A DNA stretch of 64,000 nt from Planctomycetota bacterium (GCA_027493625.1 JAOSKM010000001.1:1748657-1812656), one strand, 5' to 3'; positions 9,815 to 19,941 are shown, counted from the first letter of the stretch. Notes: generated from the letters alone by a model not told the origin. Made by a program: numbers and translations.

Positions 9815-10362
9815 ATGTTCCAGTATCCGCCGGAGCGCCCCACGCCCAGCCTGTGCAACAGGAAGTGCAGCAGCGGGTACAGGAACAGCGCCAGCGGCGC
9901 GCTGGCCAGCGCCACGCACGCGCAACGCAGCAGCGCGCGCGTCCAGCCGACCCCCTCGCCGCTCACCACCAGCATGCCGTGATAGCCGAAGTTGACCAGG
10001 AAGGTGCCGGCCAGCGCCATCAGCAGAATCACCAGTGGGTTCTCCGGGTCCATCTTTCCGCGCGTGCGACCGGCGGCCTTGTGCAGCAGGCTGTAGAGCA
10101 CGCCATAGCTGCCCAGCAGGCCCAGGCTGAAGAAGTCGCGGATCAGACCCAGCGCCAGGCAGGGCAGGTAGCGCCCCTGGCGGCTGGCGAACAGGCCCAG
10201 GTAGAGGGCGAACACCGAGTACAGGTCCGGCGTGAAGTCACCCAGCCTCAGACGATGCAGCAGCATGGCGTGAACCGCGGCCAGCAGCAGGCCGCCGCCG
10301 ACCACGATGCGCCAGCGGTAACGGGGCTGCAGGTTTCGGGCGTTCACGGCCTGCATGGTCAC
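9811..10362 (-). CDS. mreD: Rod shape-determining protein MreD
   Basis: A 183-residue polytopic membrane protein with about five hydrophobic segments, in the usual position after mreC. MreD is the membrane member of the elongasome that couples MreB filaments to lateral peptidoglycan synthesis. Sequence conservation in this family is low, so the call rests on size, topology and the four-base overlap with mreC. No mrdA (PBP2) or rodA follows: the next gene, TetR, is convergent. Confidence 0.87.
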   Translation of the reverse strand: MTMQAVNARNLQPRYRWRIVVGGGLLLAAVHAMLLHRLRLGDFTPDLYSVFALYLGLFASRQGRYLPCLALGLIRDFFSLGLLGSYGVLYSLLHKAAGRTRGKMDPENPLVILLMALAGTFLVNFGYHGMLVVSGEGVGWTRALLRCACVALASAPLALFLYPLLHFLLHRLGVGRSGGYWNI

Positions 10363-11243
10363 TTCTTCCGTATCAGCGCCAGCGCCTGCTGCTCAAGCTC
10401 GGGGCGGCGGTGCTGAAGCACCTGCACCACCTCGAGGGTTGACAGGTCAAGATTCGCCTCGATGCGCACCTGCAGGAAACCGGCCTGCGGGATCGCTTCG
10501 CGCACCACCCCCACCGCCAGCCCCAGCGGGAACTGGCCGCTGTAGTCGTTGGTAATCACCTGCATGCCCGGCTTCACCTCGGCGCCTACGGCCACGTCTT
10601 CAAGCTCCAGCCTTGGGAAGTGCGGCATCGCCGAGCCGTCGCCGCGCAGCACGCCGCGTACGCGAGCGGCGGCCGGCTGCCCGGGGGCGTCCGGGTCCAC
10701 GATCAGGCAGCTGCAGGCAAAGCCCGGGTCCGTCACCAGCTGCACGCAGGCGTGCGCATCCCCCACCATGAACACGCGACCCACCAGTGTGCGCCCCGCC
10801 ACCACCGGCATGCCCTCGGCCACTCCGTGATCACGGCCGCGGTTGATCCAGCACGAGTGGCGCCAGCCGCTGCTGTCACCGTGGAAGACCACCTGCGCAT
10901 GCACCGCCTGCGGCAGCGGATTTGCGGCGAATTCGGGCCCGCCCAGCGCGCCCTGGTCGGCAAGGGCCTGGCGCAGCCGGGCGTTCTCCGCGGCCAGAGC
11001 GGTAACGCGGTCGCGCTCGCGGCGCAGGTCCACGCGTACGCGCTCGTCCTCGGACAGTTCATCATAGGGTGTTTCACTGACTTCACTCTGGGCGCGCGCC
11101 AAGGGCAGGAACGTCAGGAGTTTCAGCCGTTCACCCACGCGCAAGTAGGGCAGCACGATGGTCAACGACAGCAGGATGCAGGTCGTAACCAGCGGGTGGC
11201 GCAGGAACCAGGCGAGCGACAGTTTGTCGTGGTTGCGGGGCAT
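10359..11243 (-). CDS. mreC: Rod shape-determining protein MreC
   Basis: MreC is the bitopic periplasmic scaffold of the elongasome. The 294-residue product has one N-terminal membrane segment (about residues 15-30), a short coiled coil around residues 65-95 (RVDLRRERDRVTALAAENAR) and the beta-rich MreC core with GDSSGWRHSCWINRG and KPGMQVITNDYSG. The start at 11243 follows a repeat hairpin that separates it from mreB. Its stop overlaps the start of mreD. Confidence 0.93.
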   Translation of the reverse strand: MPRNHDKLSLAWFLRHPLVTTCILLSLTIVLPYLRVGERLKLLTFLPLARAQSEVSETPYDELSEDERVRVDLRRERDRVTALAAENARLRQALADQGALGGPEFAANPLPQAVHAQVVFHGDSSGWRHSCWINRGRDHGVAEGMPVVAGRTLVGRVFMVGDAHACVQLVTDPGFACSCLIVDPDAPGQPAAARVRGVLRGDGSAMPHFPRLELEDVAVGAEVKPGMQVITNDYSGQFPLGLAVGVVREAIPQAGFLQVRIEANLDLSTLEVVQVLQHRRPELEQQALALIRKK

Positions 11244-11248
11244 GTGGG

Positions 11249-11337
11249 TTCAATTCAAAATTCAAAATGCAAAATTCAAAACCAGGCCTGCCACACGTGC
11301 TGACTTTTGAATTTTGAATTTGTCATTTTGAACTGAA
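11249..11337. repeat. Heptamer-repeat hairpin between mreB and mreC
   Basis: The left arm (11251-11280) is a run of ATTCAAA-like heptamers. The right arm (11301-11336) is the complement (TTTTGAATTTTGAATT). It is AT-rich, unlike its surroundings, and fills the whole gap between the mreB stop and the mreC start inside one operon. Confidence 0.85.
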
Positions 11338-11338
11338 G

Positions 11339-12406
<1,068 letters not shown>

Positions 12407-12520
12407 GGCGCAACCCGTCCTGTGATGGAGATAAGGCGAGAGTGATCTCGCCAAGGGGGTATCGGGCAAACCCGCGCGCTTCCTTGAGTTAAACAGAAGA
12501 AGTTGCACGTCACGCCCAAA

Positions 12521-12551
12521 CAAAAACAGGCGGCCCTTATGGGCCGCCTGT
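12521..12551 (-). terminator. Rho-independent terminator after the zinc-ribbon repeat gene
   Basis: On the minus strand an 11-bp perfect stem (12526-12536 with 12541-12551) around a four-base loop is followed by a run of five T. It lies just past the stop codon at 12568, so it should end transcription of the Pro-Glu-repeat gene before mreB. Confidence 0.85.
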
Positions 12552-12567
12552 CTGGTTTATGCCTGGC

Positions 12568-14947
12568 CTAGCCGGCCGTCACTTCCGTGATGCTGAACTT
12601 CTCAATGGCGATCTTGAGGCCGTTGCTGGTCTTGACCCCCACCTTGCCGGCGCCATCAGTCGCCTTTCCGGTGCTGAGCAGCTTGTGCCCGTTGAAGCTG
12701 GCGCTGACGTTGTTGCCCTGGAAGGTGACCACCACCTCGTCGAACAGCACGTCGCGGTTCCAGCGGGGGATCGGCAGGTAGCCGCCCTCGGCGTCGCCGA
12801 CCAGCGTGGTGGGCACACCGGCCGAAAAGCGCACGATGCGATAGAAGCCGTCGCCGCGTATCTGCAGGGCCGAGTAGTTGGCCGGGTCGGCGTAGCGGAA
12901 CTGGATTTCGTAGCCCTTGGCGTCCTTGCCGACCTTGCGCACGTCGGCCTCGTCCATGTCGCGCCAGACGGTAAGGCGCACCTCGGCGGCGCCGACGGCG
13001 CCGATGGTCTGGAAGCCCTTGTTGGCGCCGATCTCCAGCGCGCCCGGCGTGCCGGGCACGCCCTTGACGTGCTTGACGCCGCTGGGCAGCCAGTCCCATT
13101 CGTAGCGGGTGTTGTCGAAGTCTTCGTCGAAGAAATCGATCGGCTTGCCGGGCTTTGCCGGCTTGGGCTGCGGACGCTCGTACTTGGGCCAGTCCGACTT
13201 GAAAGGGTCGTCCTTGGCGCTGGGCACGGGGTCAGGCTCCGGCAGCGGCTCGGGCTCGGGCAGCGGTTCGGGTTCCGGCTTGGGTTCCGGCTCCGGCTCG
13301 GGTTCCGGCATGGGCGGTTCCGGCTCGGGCTCGGGCTCCGGCATCGGCGGTTCCGGGCTCGGGCTCCGGCATCGGCGGTTCCGGCTCGGGCTCGGGCTCC
13401 GGCATGGGCGGTTCCGGCTCCGGCTCGGGTTCCGGCATGGGCGGTTCCGGCTCGGGCTCGGGCTCGGGCTCCGGCATGGGCGGTTCCGGCTCCGGCTCGG
13501 GTTCCGGCATGGGCGGTTCCGGCTCGGGCTCGGGCTCCGGCATCGGCGGTTCCGGCTCGGGCTCGGGCTCCGGCATCGGCGGTTCCGGCTCGGGCTCCGG
13601 CATCGGCGGTTCCGGCTCGGGCTCCGGCATCGGCGGTTCCGGCTCGGGTTCGGGCTCGGGTTCGGGCTCCGGTTCCGGCTCGGGTTCAGGCTCCGGCTCG
13701 GGCTCCGGTTCAGGTTCCGGCTCCGGCTCGGGCTTGGGTTCCGGCTCCGGCTCGGGCTTGGGTTCCGGCTCCGGCTCGGGCTTGGGTTCGGGCTCGGGCT
13801 CCGGCTCGCCGCTTTCGTTGCCAGCCGGTTGCTGGTCGTCGTTGCCGGGTGCGGGCGCCGGCGCGGCCGGCTCATTCACCGGGCCGCCGACCATCTTCGC
13901 GATGTCGTTCAGCCAGGCTGCATCCTGCAGGCCCAGCGCTTCACGTGCCTGCGGCAGGTACACCAGCGCCGCGAACGCCGCCAGGTCCAGCAGCAGGAAC
14001 AGCAGCAGCGCCTTCACCAGCAGGCCGCCGCCCTTCTTCTTTTCCTTGGCGGCGCCGATCTCGCCGGGCTTGCCCGCCTTGGCGGGCAGCTTGCGGCCGG
14101 TGTCCTTCTTGTCGAGTTTGCTGGTTCCCTTGGGCAGCGCGCCCTTGCCGGGGAGCGGGGCCTTGCCGGGCAGCTTGGCGTCGCCCCCGGGCAGCTTGGC
14201 GCCCTTGCCAGGAAGCGCGCCTTTGCCCGGCAGCTTTGCCCCCTTGCCCGGCAACTTGGGGCCCTTGCCGGGCAGCTTTGGTCCCTCGGAGACTTCGGCA
14301 TCCTCAGCCGCCGTCTCCGCCTCGGCCTGGGCAGCGGCCAGCTCTTCTTCGCCGGGGATGTAATCAACGGCGGTGTCACCGGAGCTGGTGTCTTCGCCGG
14401 CTACCATGTCAACGGCGGTGTCGCTGCTGCCGTAATCCAGCGCGGTCTCATCGCCATCGTGCACGGTGTCGCCGGACGAAGCGAAATGGCCGCCGTCGTC
14501 ATCGTCGCCCCAGGTGTCGCCGATGGTGTCCTCGCCCATGGCCTGCGCGGCAGGGACCACGGTCTGGCTGAAGTCGTCGCCGCGAGTGGGAGGCACCTCG
14601 GTGCGGAAGTCGTCGGCGTTGATGTCGGCCGTGGCAAACTCATCCTGCGCGCCGCCCCACTGGGTGGCGAAGTCATCGCGGGTCGGGGGCGGCTGGGTGG
14701 CGAAGTCGTCGCCGCCCACGCCAGGCATGGCGCGGCCGGGGCCTCCGGGTCCGGCCAGGGCCGGAGAATCCACCTGGGTCTGGTTCACGGCGTCGAACTT
14801 GTTGAAGTCCTCGGCTGTAGGCGGCGCCGAGGCGCCACCTACGCGGAAGACTCCGCCGCAGGCCTTGCACTTGATACGCTTGCCGAACAGCTCGTCGGGC
14901 AGCGTGAATTCTTTGTGGCAGTGTGGGCAATCAGTGGCCAGCGGCAT
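12568..14947 (-). CDS. Zinc-ribbon (MJ0042-type) membrane protein with Pro-Glu repeat and C-terminal lectin-like domain; one frameshift
   Basis: About 792 residues if one extra base is removed. The order is: N-terminal zinc ribbon (CPHC and CKAC); acidic linker; LPGKG-type repeats; one membrane segment ([20 protein letters not shown]); a long (PE)n/[11 protein letters not shown] repeat; then a folded domain of about 200 residues resembling DUF1080/LamG-like jelly-roll domains. The Pro-Glu part would span the periplasm like a stiff rod and place the C-terminal domain away from the membrane. I chose the ATG at 14947 because GGAGG lies just upstream. A GGG instead of GG near 13355-13357, inside the repeat, breaks the frame; both halves are otherwise open and coherent. 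The N-terminal ribbon type is common in planctomycetes. Confidence 0.82.
13235..13806. repeat. Low-complexity tandem repeat coding for Pro-Glu
   Basis: Roughly 570 bases of GGCTCGGGCTCCGGC-like units, with an embedded longer unit ending in CATCGGCGGTTCCGG or CATGGGCGGTTCCGG repeated about ten times. On the minus strand it encodes PEPEP tracts broken by PPM. Opposite frames give Gly-Ser or Arg-rich shadows. Such a tract is prone to slippage, both in the cell and in assembly. Confidence 0.9.
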
Positions 14948-15048
14948 ACTTCCTCCCGGCAAACGTCTCGCGGAAGCCCAAGTTTAGCCATCTGATGCGA
15001 AAGGCCAAAGGGGCAGGGTTGGATTTCTGAGGAGGTTGCAGAAGTATG

Positions 15049-15175
15049 ACAGGAGGCAGGCGGCAGGCGGCAGGAGGCAGGCGGCAGGAAACTACAGAGG
15101 CCAGGGATTTCCCTGACCTCTTGCCTCTGACCTCTGGCCTCTGACCTCTGAACTCTGAACTCTGGCCTCTGCCCG
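15049..15175. repeat. Heptamer-repeat hairpin beside a lipoprotein gene
   Basis: The left arm (15049-15105) is built from GCAGGCG/GCAGGAG heptamers and the right arm (15110-15173) from TGACCTC/TGGCCTC/TGAACTC heptamers, a degenerate inverted pair. It ends directly at the stop codon (15176) of the minus-strand lipoprotein gene. Confidence 0.82.
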
Positions 15176-15688
15176 CTACCGATTCCCCTTCAACTCGCCG
15201 GGCACCTCGCCGCGGAAGCTATCGACGCCGCGGAACTCCTCCGGATCGCGTTCCAGCACGCTGATCTCGTAGTTCGGACCATAGGTGGTCGAGATGCGGT
15301 TGTAGCGGCGGGCGAACTCGGCCAACTGGTCCCGGGCGTCTTCCTTGCGGCGCTGCTCAATGAAGTACAGCAGGCGGTCGCTGGTGCGGAAAAGGTCCTG
15401 GGTCTGGCTGAAATACTCGTCGTAAACCTCGAAGTCGTTGGGCAGGCGCGCAGGCTCATAGGTCGTGAGCCACTTGGTGTATTCGCGCAGCCGCTCGGCG
15501 TCAGGCACGGCCTCGCCGAACTGGGCGCCGATCACCGCCTTGTCGATAGAGGCGACTTCCTGGCGGATCCAGGTCATGGCCTCGTCGTAGCTGCGCGGCT
15601 CGGATGCCAGCCGGGCTTCCTGCGACGACGCGCAGCCAAAAGACAGGGCCGACATCAGAACCACGACGAACAGGCAAATCGTCTTCAT
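15176..15688 (-). CDS. Predicted lipoprotein, function unknown
   Basis: A 170-residue secreted protein. The ATG at 15688 gives a clean lipoprotein signal (MKTICLFVVVLMSALSFGC) with the lipobox Cys at 19; an in-frame extension to 15730 would spoil it. The mature part is helical and charged, with no recognised domain. Absence of Asp right after the lipid-bearing Cys (CASS) would favour outer-membrane sorting under the Lol +2 rule, if that rule applies here. No clear operon partner: the redoxin gene upstream is on the same strand, about 70 bases away. Confidence 0.75.
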   Translation of the reverse strand: MKTICLFVVVLMSALSFGCASSQEARLASEPRSYDEAMTWIRQEVASIDKAVIGAQFGEAVPDAERLREYTKWLTTYEPARLPNDFEVYDEYFSQTQDLFRTSDRLLYFIEQRRKEDARDQLAEFARRYNRISTTYGPNYEISVLERDPEEFRGVDSFRGEVPGELKGNR

Positions 15689-15758
15689 GGCACGAACCGA
15701 TTCTGAACCGGGGGCCCGTAATGTACCCACACGCCTGCCAGTTACAAGCGCGTCGCTG

Positions 15759-16528
15759 TCACGGCGAGGTCACCGCGCCCGCAAAACCGTCGCGAAGCTC
15801 CTGCGGCGTCACCGAGCACCGGTAGTTGGCCGGCTGGAACGAGCCCGCCACCGTGCCGTCCGCGCGCACGAACAGAACCGCAGGCCTGCCCAGGTTCTTG
15901 CCCGGCACGGCATCGGCATGGAGCAGGCCGAAGGCGTCGGCCACTGCGGCATCCGGGTCAGCCAGCATCGGGAACTTCACGCCGGTGCGCTCAACCATTG
16001 CCTTCACGTCTTCCGGCGGGTCGGGCATGAAACCCACGATCTCGCCGCCCGCCTTCTGGATTTCCGGGTACACCTCGCTGGCGACCGCCAGGTCCTGAGG
16101 CAGTAAGGTCACCACACTCCGCGACCGAAAATCAGCACCACGGGCTTGCCGCGCAGGCTGACGGCGCTGACGGCGTTGCCGTTCTGGTCCTTCAGCTCAA
16201 AGGCGGGGATAGGCTTGTCGGCCGCGAACTGCGCGGGAGCGGGCAGCTGGTAGCTGAAACTGAGGATCCACCAGCTGATGCCGCCGGCGCCGGCCAGGGA
16301 AAGCAACATCAGCAGGGCCAGCATCACCTTGCCCAGCCTGGCCTGGCCGTGACGCAGGAACTGCACGGTGCCCAGCAGGCTCCAGCCGGCGCCCAGGAAA
16401 ACCAGGATCAGCTTGGGCCAGTCGCCTTCCGCCAGCACCGGCAACTGCGGCGCCTGCGGCAGGAACAGCAGGCCGGCCACCGTCACCAGCAGCGCACCCA
16501 GCAGCGAAACCAGAACCGGAATCCCCAC
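15759..16528 (-). CDS. Membrane-anchored redoxin (AhpC/TSA-like) with an in-frame TGA at the active-site Cys; possible selenoprotein
   Basis: Three N-terminal membrane segments are followed by a thioredoxin-fold redoxin starting near IPAFELKDQNGNAVSAVSLR. At the active site the frame reads FGRGVW, then TGA (16109-16111), then P-Y-C; relatives of this type have W-C-P-x-C there, so the TGA stands where the first Cys belongs. The frame is lost a few codons later, and the rest (DLAVASEVYPEIQ onward to 15759) continues in another frame, consistent with one missing base near 16095. A hairpin with a GGTC loop lies 22 bases after the TGA. Alternatives are a pseudogene, or a single indel that explains both defects but would not give PYC. 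The GTG at 16528 has GGAGGA at 16535-16540. It follows the MOSC gene immediately. Confidence 0.6.
16073..16100 (-). promoter_or_regulatory. SECIS-like hairpin in the redoxin gene
   Basis: On the minus strand the stem CTGGC/GCCAG (16087-16091 with 16078-16082) closes a four-base loop GGTC, with a lower CCTC/GAGG stem. The loop begins 22 bases after the TGA. Bacterial SECIS elements lie just after the Sec codon and usually have G in the first loop positions, so position and loop fit; the sequence alone does not prove function. Confidence 0.4.
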
Positions 16529-16530
16529 GC

Positions 16531-16992
16531 TTACTCCTCCAGCGCGGCCGTGTCGCCGACGTGCACTTTTCCGCTTTTCACCACGGCGCACATCAGGCCC
16601 ACGTGGCCGACGAAGTGGCTGACTTTTACCCCTTCGACTGTTTCGGTGAAATGGGCGCAGGGCATGCGGGGAGTAACCACCTCGAGCACCGCCTCGCCGA
16701 TGCGGATGCGCTGGCCGAGGTCTAGCCAGTTCAGGTCGATTTCCGGCGACAGCACGATGTTCTCGCCCAGGCCGCCCGGCAGCTCGCGGCTACGGCCGAA
16801 GTTGCGCTCGAACCAGTCGTAGCCTGCACGGGTGACCAGGTTGACCTGGCGGCCCAGGTGCTTGCCGAACTTCTTGTCGCCCTGCACGCCCTTGCCCTCG
16901 ACCAGCATCACGCTGTCGCGAGCCTCGCGATAGATGGGCGTATCGTTGCCTTCGGGCCCGATCGCCAGCCCCAGCACTTTCGCTTCTGCCAT
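16531..16992 (-). CDS. MOSC-domain protein
   Basis: A 153-residue stand-alone MOSC domain. These domains bind molybdenum cofactor or related sulfur species and resemble the C-terminus of Moco sulfurases. Visible features are the GKGVQGDKKFG and GRQVNLVTRAGYDWF blocks, PGGLGENIVLS, and the conserved Cys in TPRMPCAHF near residue 110. I chose the ATG at 16992 (MAEAKVLGLAIG); an extension to 17124 would add non-homologous residues. It overlaps the start region of the redoxin gene, so the two are probably co-translated. Divergent from the radical SAM gene. Confidence 0.85.
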   Translation of the reverse strand: MAEAKVLGLAIGPEGNDTPIYREARDSVMLVEGKGVQGDKKFGKHLGRQVNLVTRAGYDWFERNFGRSRELPGGLGENIVLSPEIDLNWLDLGQRIRIGEAVLEVVTPRMPCAHFTETVEGVKVSHFVGHVGLMCAVVKSGKVHVGDTAALEE

Positions 16993-17095
16993 TTCCGCAC
17001 CTGCGTTCCGGTTGTCCCGCCATAGTAAGCAGCGGAACAGGGTGACAGGGAAGGGGGAAAAGCGGGAGCAATCCTGTCGCGGCGGGTGTAAATAG

Positions 17096-17107
17096 ATATC
17101 TAGATAT
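17096..17107. promoter_or_regulatory. Perfect 12-bp AT-rich palindrome between divergent genes
   Basis: ATATCTAGATAT reads the same on both strands and lies in the short AT-rich gap between the divergent MOSC and radical SAM genes. It overlaps the first possible start (17106) of the radical SAM gene. A protein-binding operator is one reading; chance is another. Confidence 0.3.
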
Positions 17108-18815
17108 GCTAATCCTTTTACCACTTCACACCCGCGCCATGCGGGATGCCAAACCCAGCCTGAGGTTCAACTTGAAGAAAGTACTGCTTACCAGCGTCTG
17201 CCGCCCCCTTGGCGAGGCCTACGGCGACGCGCCCAGCGTCGGCTACGAACTGCTTTACGGCCAGGTGACCCGCGCCCAGGGCATGTTCAGCCCGCGCTCG
17301 CTGCACACCCAGTTCTCGCTCGATTACATCGCCGTCAACCTCGACGCCCCCACCGTGGTGCTGCAGTACCCCTCGCGCGCGGAGCTGATCCGCGAGCTCA
17401 AAAAGGGCTACGACTACGTCGGCATCTCGTTCATCCTCGCCACCTTCCACATCATGGAAGAGATGGTCGCCCTGGTGCGCGAGCACGCGCCGCAATCCGA
17501 GATCGTGCTGGGCAGCCACGGCACCGTGCTCGACGACGACGTGCTGAAGCCCTACGGCGACCACATCTGCCGCGAAGAGGGCGTCGCCTTCATGCGCCGC
17601 CTGCTGGGCGAGCCCGAACGCGAAATGCCCTACACCCACCCCAACGTGATCAACCCCCTGCGCGTGTTCGGCCAACATGTCTCGCAGACCGGCATCGTGT
17701 TCGCCGGGCTGGGCTGCGCCAACGGCTGCGACTTCTGCTGCACCTCGCACTTCTTCAAGCGCCGCCACATCCGCCTGCTGCCCACCGGCCGCGACATCTA
17801 CAACGTGGTGCGCAAGTACCACGAGATCGACCCGGACATGAACATCATGATCATGGACGAGGACTTCCTGCTCAACCGCGAGCGCGCCCTGGAGTTCCGC
17901 GACTGCGTGATCGAGGGCGGCAAGCCGATCTCCGTGTTCTGCTTCGCCAGCGTGCGCGCGCTGAGTCGCTTCACCGTCACCGAGATCATGGAGATGGGCA
18001 TCGACGGCATCTGGATCGGCTACGAAGGCACGCGCTCCGGCTTCGCAAAGCAGTCCGGCCGCCCCGTCGACGAGGTCTTCAACGAATTCCGCGAGCACGG
18101 CATCACGGTGCTGGCCTCCATGATCGTCGGCTTCCCCTACCAGACGCCGGAGATCATCCAGGAAGAACTCGACGGCCTTTTGGCCCTCAAGCCTGCCTTC
18201 TCGCAGTTCCTGATTTACGGGCCGGTGCCGGGCACGCCGTTCTTTGAGCGCGTAGTGAAGGAAGGCCTGTTTCACAAGGAAGTGCAGGAAGACCCCAAAA
18301 CCCACTACTGGCGCAAGGGCACCGGCTTCTACTCGCTGGTGAAGCACGAGACCATGTCGGCCAAGCTGATCGAGGACCTGCAGGCAAGCTGCTTCAAGCA
18401 GGACTTTGAGCGGCTGGGGCCGTCAATTTACCGCGCCGTCGAGGTGTGGCTGAACGGCTACCTCAAGTGGAAAGATTCTCCCATTCCCATCATGCGCAAG
18501 AAGGCCGAGCTGTTCGCCCAGTTCGTGCGCAGCTCGTACCCGGCGTTCCTGCCCGGGCGCGTGTTCGGCCCCACCCGCGAAACACGCCGCGCCCTCGGCC
18601 GACTTGAGAAGCGCATCCACGAGGTACTGGGCAAGCCGAACCTCAAAGAGCGCGCGCTGGCACTGGGCGCCGTGCCGGCCGCGGCCTGGACCGCCCTGAC
18701 CCTGAAGCTGAACCTGTTCCAGCACCCGAAGCTGATCCGCCGCGAGTTCCGCATGCCGCAACCAAGGCCGGAACCGCCGCTGCTGGTGCACAGGGAAGGC
18801 CTGCCGGCATCGTAG
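17106..18815 (+). CDS. B12-binding radical SAM protein
   Basis: A 569-residue protein with an N-terminal cobalamin-binding-like Rossmann region (GYDYVGISFILATFH, about residues 99-113) and a radical SAM core. The 4Fe-4S cluster motif CxxxCxxC appears as GCANGCDFCC near residue 205. The C-terminal part has a helical extension of about 150 residues. Members of this broad class carry out methylations and other radical reactions; the substrate cannot be read from the sequence. The start could be 17106 or the ATG at 17139; the second would leave the palindrome at 17096 upstream. No partner gene in the same direction is adjacent. Confidence 0.88.
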   Translation: MLILLPLHTRAMRDAKPSLRFNLKKVLLTSVCRPLGEAYGDAPSVGYELLYGQVTRAQGMFSPRSLHTQFSLDYIAVNLDAPTVVLQYPSRAELIRELKKGYDYVGISFILATFHIMEEMVALVREHAPQSEIVLGSHGTVLDDDVLKPYGDHICREEGVAFMRRLLGEPEREMPYTHPNVINPLRVFGQHVSQTGIVFAGLGCANGCDFCCTSHFFKRRHIRLLPTGRDIYNVVRKYHEIDPDMNIMIMDEDFLLNRERALEFRDCVIEGGKPISVFCFASVRALSRFTVTEIMEMGIDGIWIGYEGTRSGFAKQSGRPVDEVFNEFREHGITVLASMIVGFPYQTPEIIQEELDGLLALKPAFSQFLIYGPVPGTPFFERVVKEGLFHKEVQEDPKTHYWRKGTGFYSLVKHETMSAKLIEDLQASCFKQDFERLGPSIYRAVEVWLNGYLKWKDSPIPIMRKKAELFAQFVRSSYPAFLPGRVFGPTRETRRALGRLEKRIHEVLGKPNLKERALALGAVPAAAWTALTLKLNLFQHPKLIRREFRMPQPRPEPPLLVHREGLPAS

Positions 18816-18824
18816 GGGCGGGCG

Positions 18825-19640
18825 CTACTGCGGCTCGATGTCGAAAATGGTGTTGCCGCCCGGCAGCTTGCGGAAGATTGCGCTGGCCGGCCGGATGTCG
18901 CCCTTGGCGGCCGCGCGCAGGGCGATCAGCGCTTCCGCCAGTTGCAGGTCTTCGGGCGTGGTGATTTTAAAATTCAGCGCGCTGCCCTGTACGGCCTCGC
19001 ACTTCCCGCCCGCCAGGGCGTACATCTCGGCGTCGTCGGTGACGTTTTCGGCATTGTGTTTCTTGAATGCCTCCAGCAACTCATTGCGCCGGAAAGCCTG
19101 GGGCGTCTGCGCCCCCCACAGGCCCGCGCGGCTTACCGTTTCGCTGATACGGCCGCTGGCTTCCACGCGCTTGAGTGTGTCGCGCACGGGGTGGGCCAGG
19201 ATCGCGGCGCCCGTTTCGCGCGTGCGGGCCATCAGCCTGTGCAGGTCGTCGTGCGACACGAAAGGCCGCGCGGCATCGTGGATCAGCACGTACTCGAGCT
19301 TGTCGCTGACCGCCTGCAGGCCGTTGAGCACGCTGTCCTGCCGGCGCGGTCCGCCGACCACCAGGCGCTTCACGCCGGCGTCCTTGAGCTGCAGCACCGT
19401 GACATGCGCGTTGGCGTCGGCGCGGCGCATGTCGAAGGCGGCTTCGCTGCCGGTCAGCAGCTTCAGCTCCGCGGCCGGCAGCACCACCACCACGTCGCCG
19501 ATCGCGGCCAATCCGTGAAACGCGGCCGCGGTGTGCACCACCAGCGGCAGGTCGGCCAGTTCAATAAAGGCCTTTTTGCGGTCGGCCTGCATGCGCGAGC
19601 CGCTGCCGCCGGCGACAATGATCAGGGAAAAGTCAGCCAT
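18825..19640 (-). CDS. ispD: 2-C-methyl-D-erythritol 4-phosphate cytidylyltransferase
   Basis: IspD transfers CMP from CTP to methylerythritol phosphate in the MEP route to isoprenoids. The 271-residue product has the nucleotide-binding AGGSGSRM loop with the following RKKAF, the HDAARPFV motif, GAAILAHPVRDTLKR, WGAQTPQAFR and the C-terminal ALNFKITTPEDL. These give a firm identification. The ATG at 19640 (MADFSLIIVAGG) is preferred over an upstream in-frame one. The C-terminus is about 35 residues longer than usual, running past the normal end at the DL.LAE region. Confidence 0.95.
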   Translation of the reverse strand: MADFSLIIVAGGSGSRMQADRKKAFIELADLPLVVHTAAAFHGLAAIGDVVVVLPAAELKLLTGSEAAFDMRRADANAHVTVLQLKDAGVKRLVVGGPRRQDSVLNGLQAVSDKLEYVLIHDAARPFVSHDDLHRLMARTRETGAAILAHPVRDTLKRVEASGRISETVSRAGLWGAQTPQAFRRNELLEAFKKHNAENVTDDAEMYALAGGKCEAVQGSALNFKITTPEDLQLAEALIALRAAAKGDIRPASAIFRKLPGGNTIFDIEPQ

Positions 19641-19764
19641 GCCGGGATGATCGAACAAAGCAGGGCGGCGATCAAGCAGCGATGAACGCGTGGAAACAGC
19701 AAATCACCACTAACCAATTTTCAATCACCAGTGCCCCCGCCACATCCAACTACTGAACAACTGT

Positions 19765-19862
19765 AAAAACAAGTTAACCACGAAGGGCCACAAAGGACCA
19801 CGAAGGAAAGCATCACCTGCCGTTCTTCGTGGCCCTTTGTGGCGCTTCGTGGTTCACGGCAG
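19765..19862. repeat. CCACGAAGG-type repeat hairpin in the ispD-eno gap
   Basis: The left arm has three degenerate units (CCACGAAGGG, CCACAAAGGA, CCACGAAGGA) and the right arm their complement (TTCGTGGCCCTTTGTGG, CTTCGTGGTT). It occupies most of the roughly 380-base gap between the divergent ispD and eno genes. The rest of the gap shows no gene; it should contain the two promoters. Related CACGAAGG hairpins are, to my knowledge, common in planctomycete and other genomes. Confidence 0.85.
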
Positions 19863-19941
19863 TTGCTTTTAATCAGAAGCGTGGTTCGACTTTTTGGGGA
19901 ATGAGGAGGTCAGTAACTGGAAAGTGGAAGTTTGCTGTTAG

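Noticed and set aside
13235..13806. CRISPR-like array
   Set aside because: The units are coding, have no unique spacers of uniform length, and no cas gene is present.
13109..14995. Long plus-strand reading frame with Gly-Ser repeats opposite the zinc-ribbon gene
   Set aside because: It is the antisense shadow of the Pro-Glu repeat. The minus-strand frame has a zinc ribbon, a membrane helix and a folded C-terminal domain, and a ribosome-binding site.
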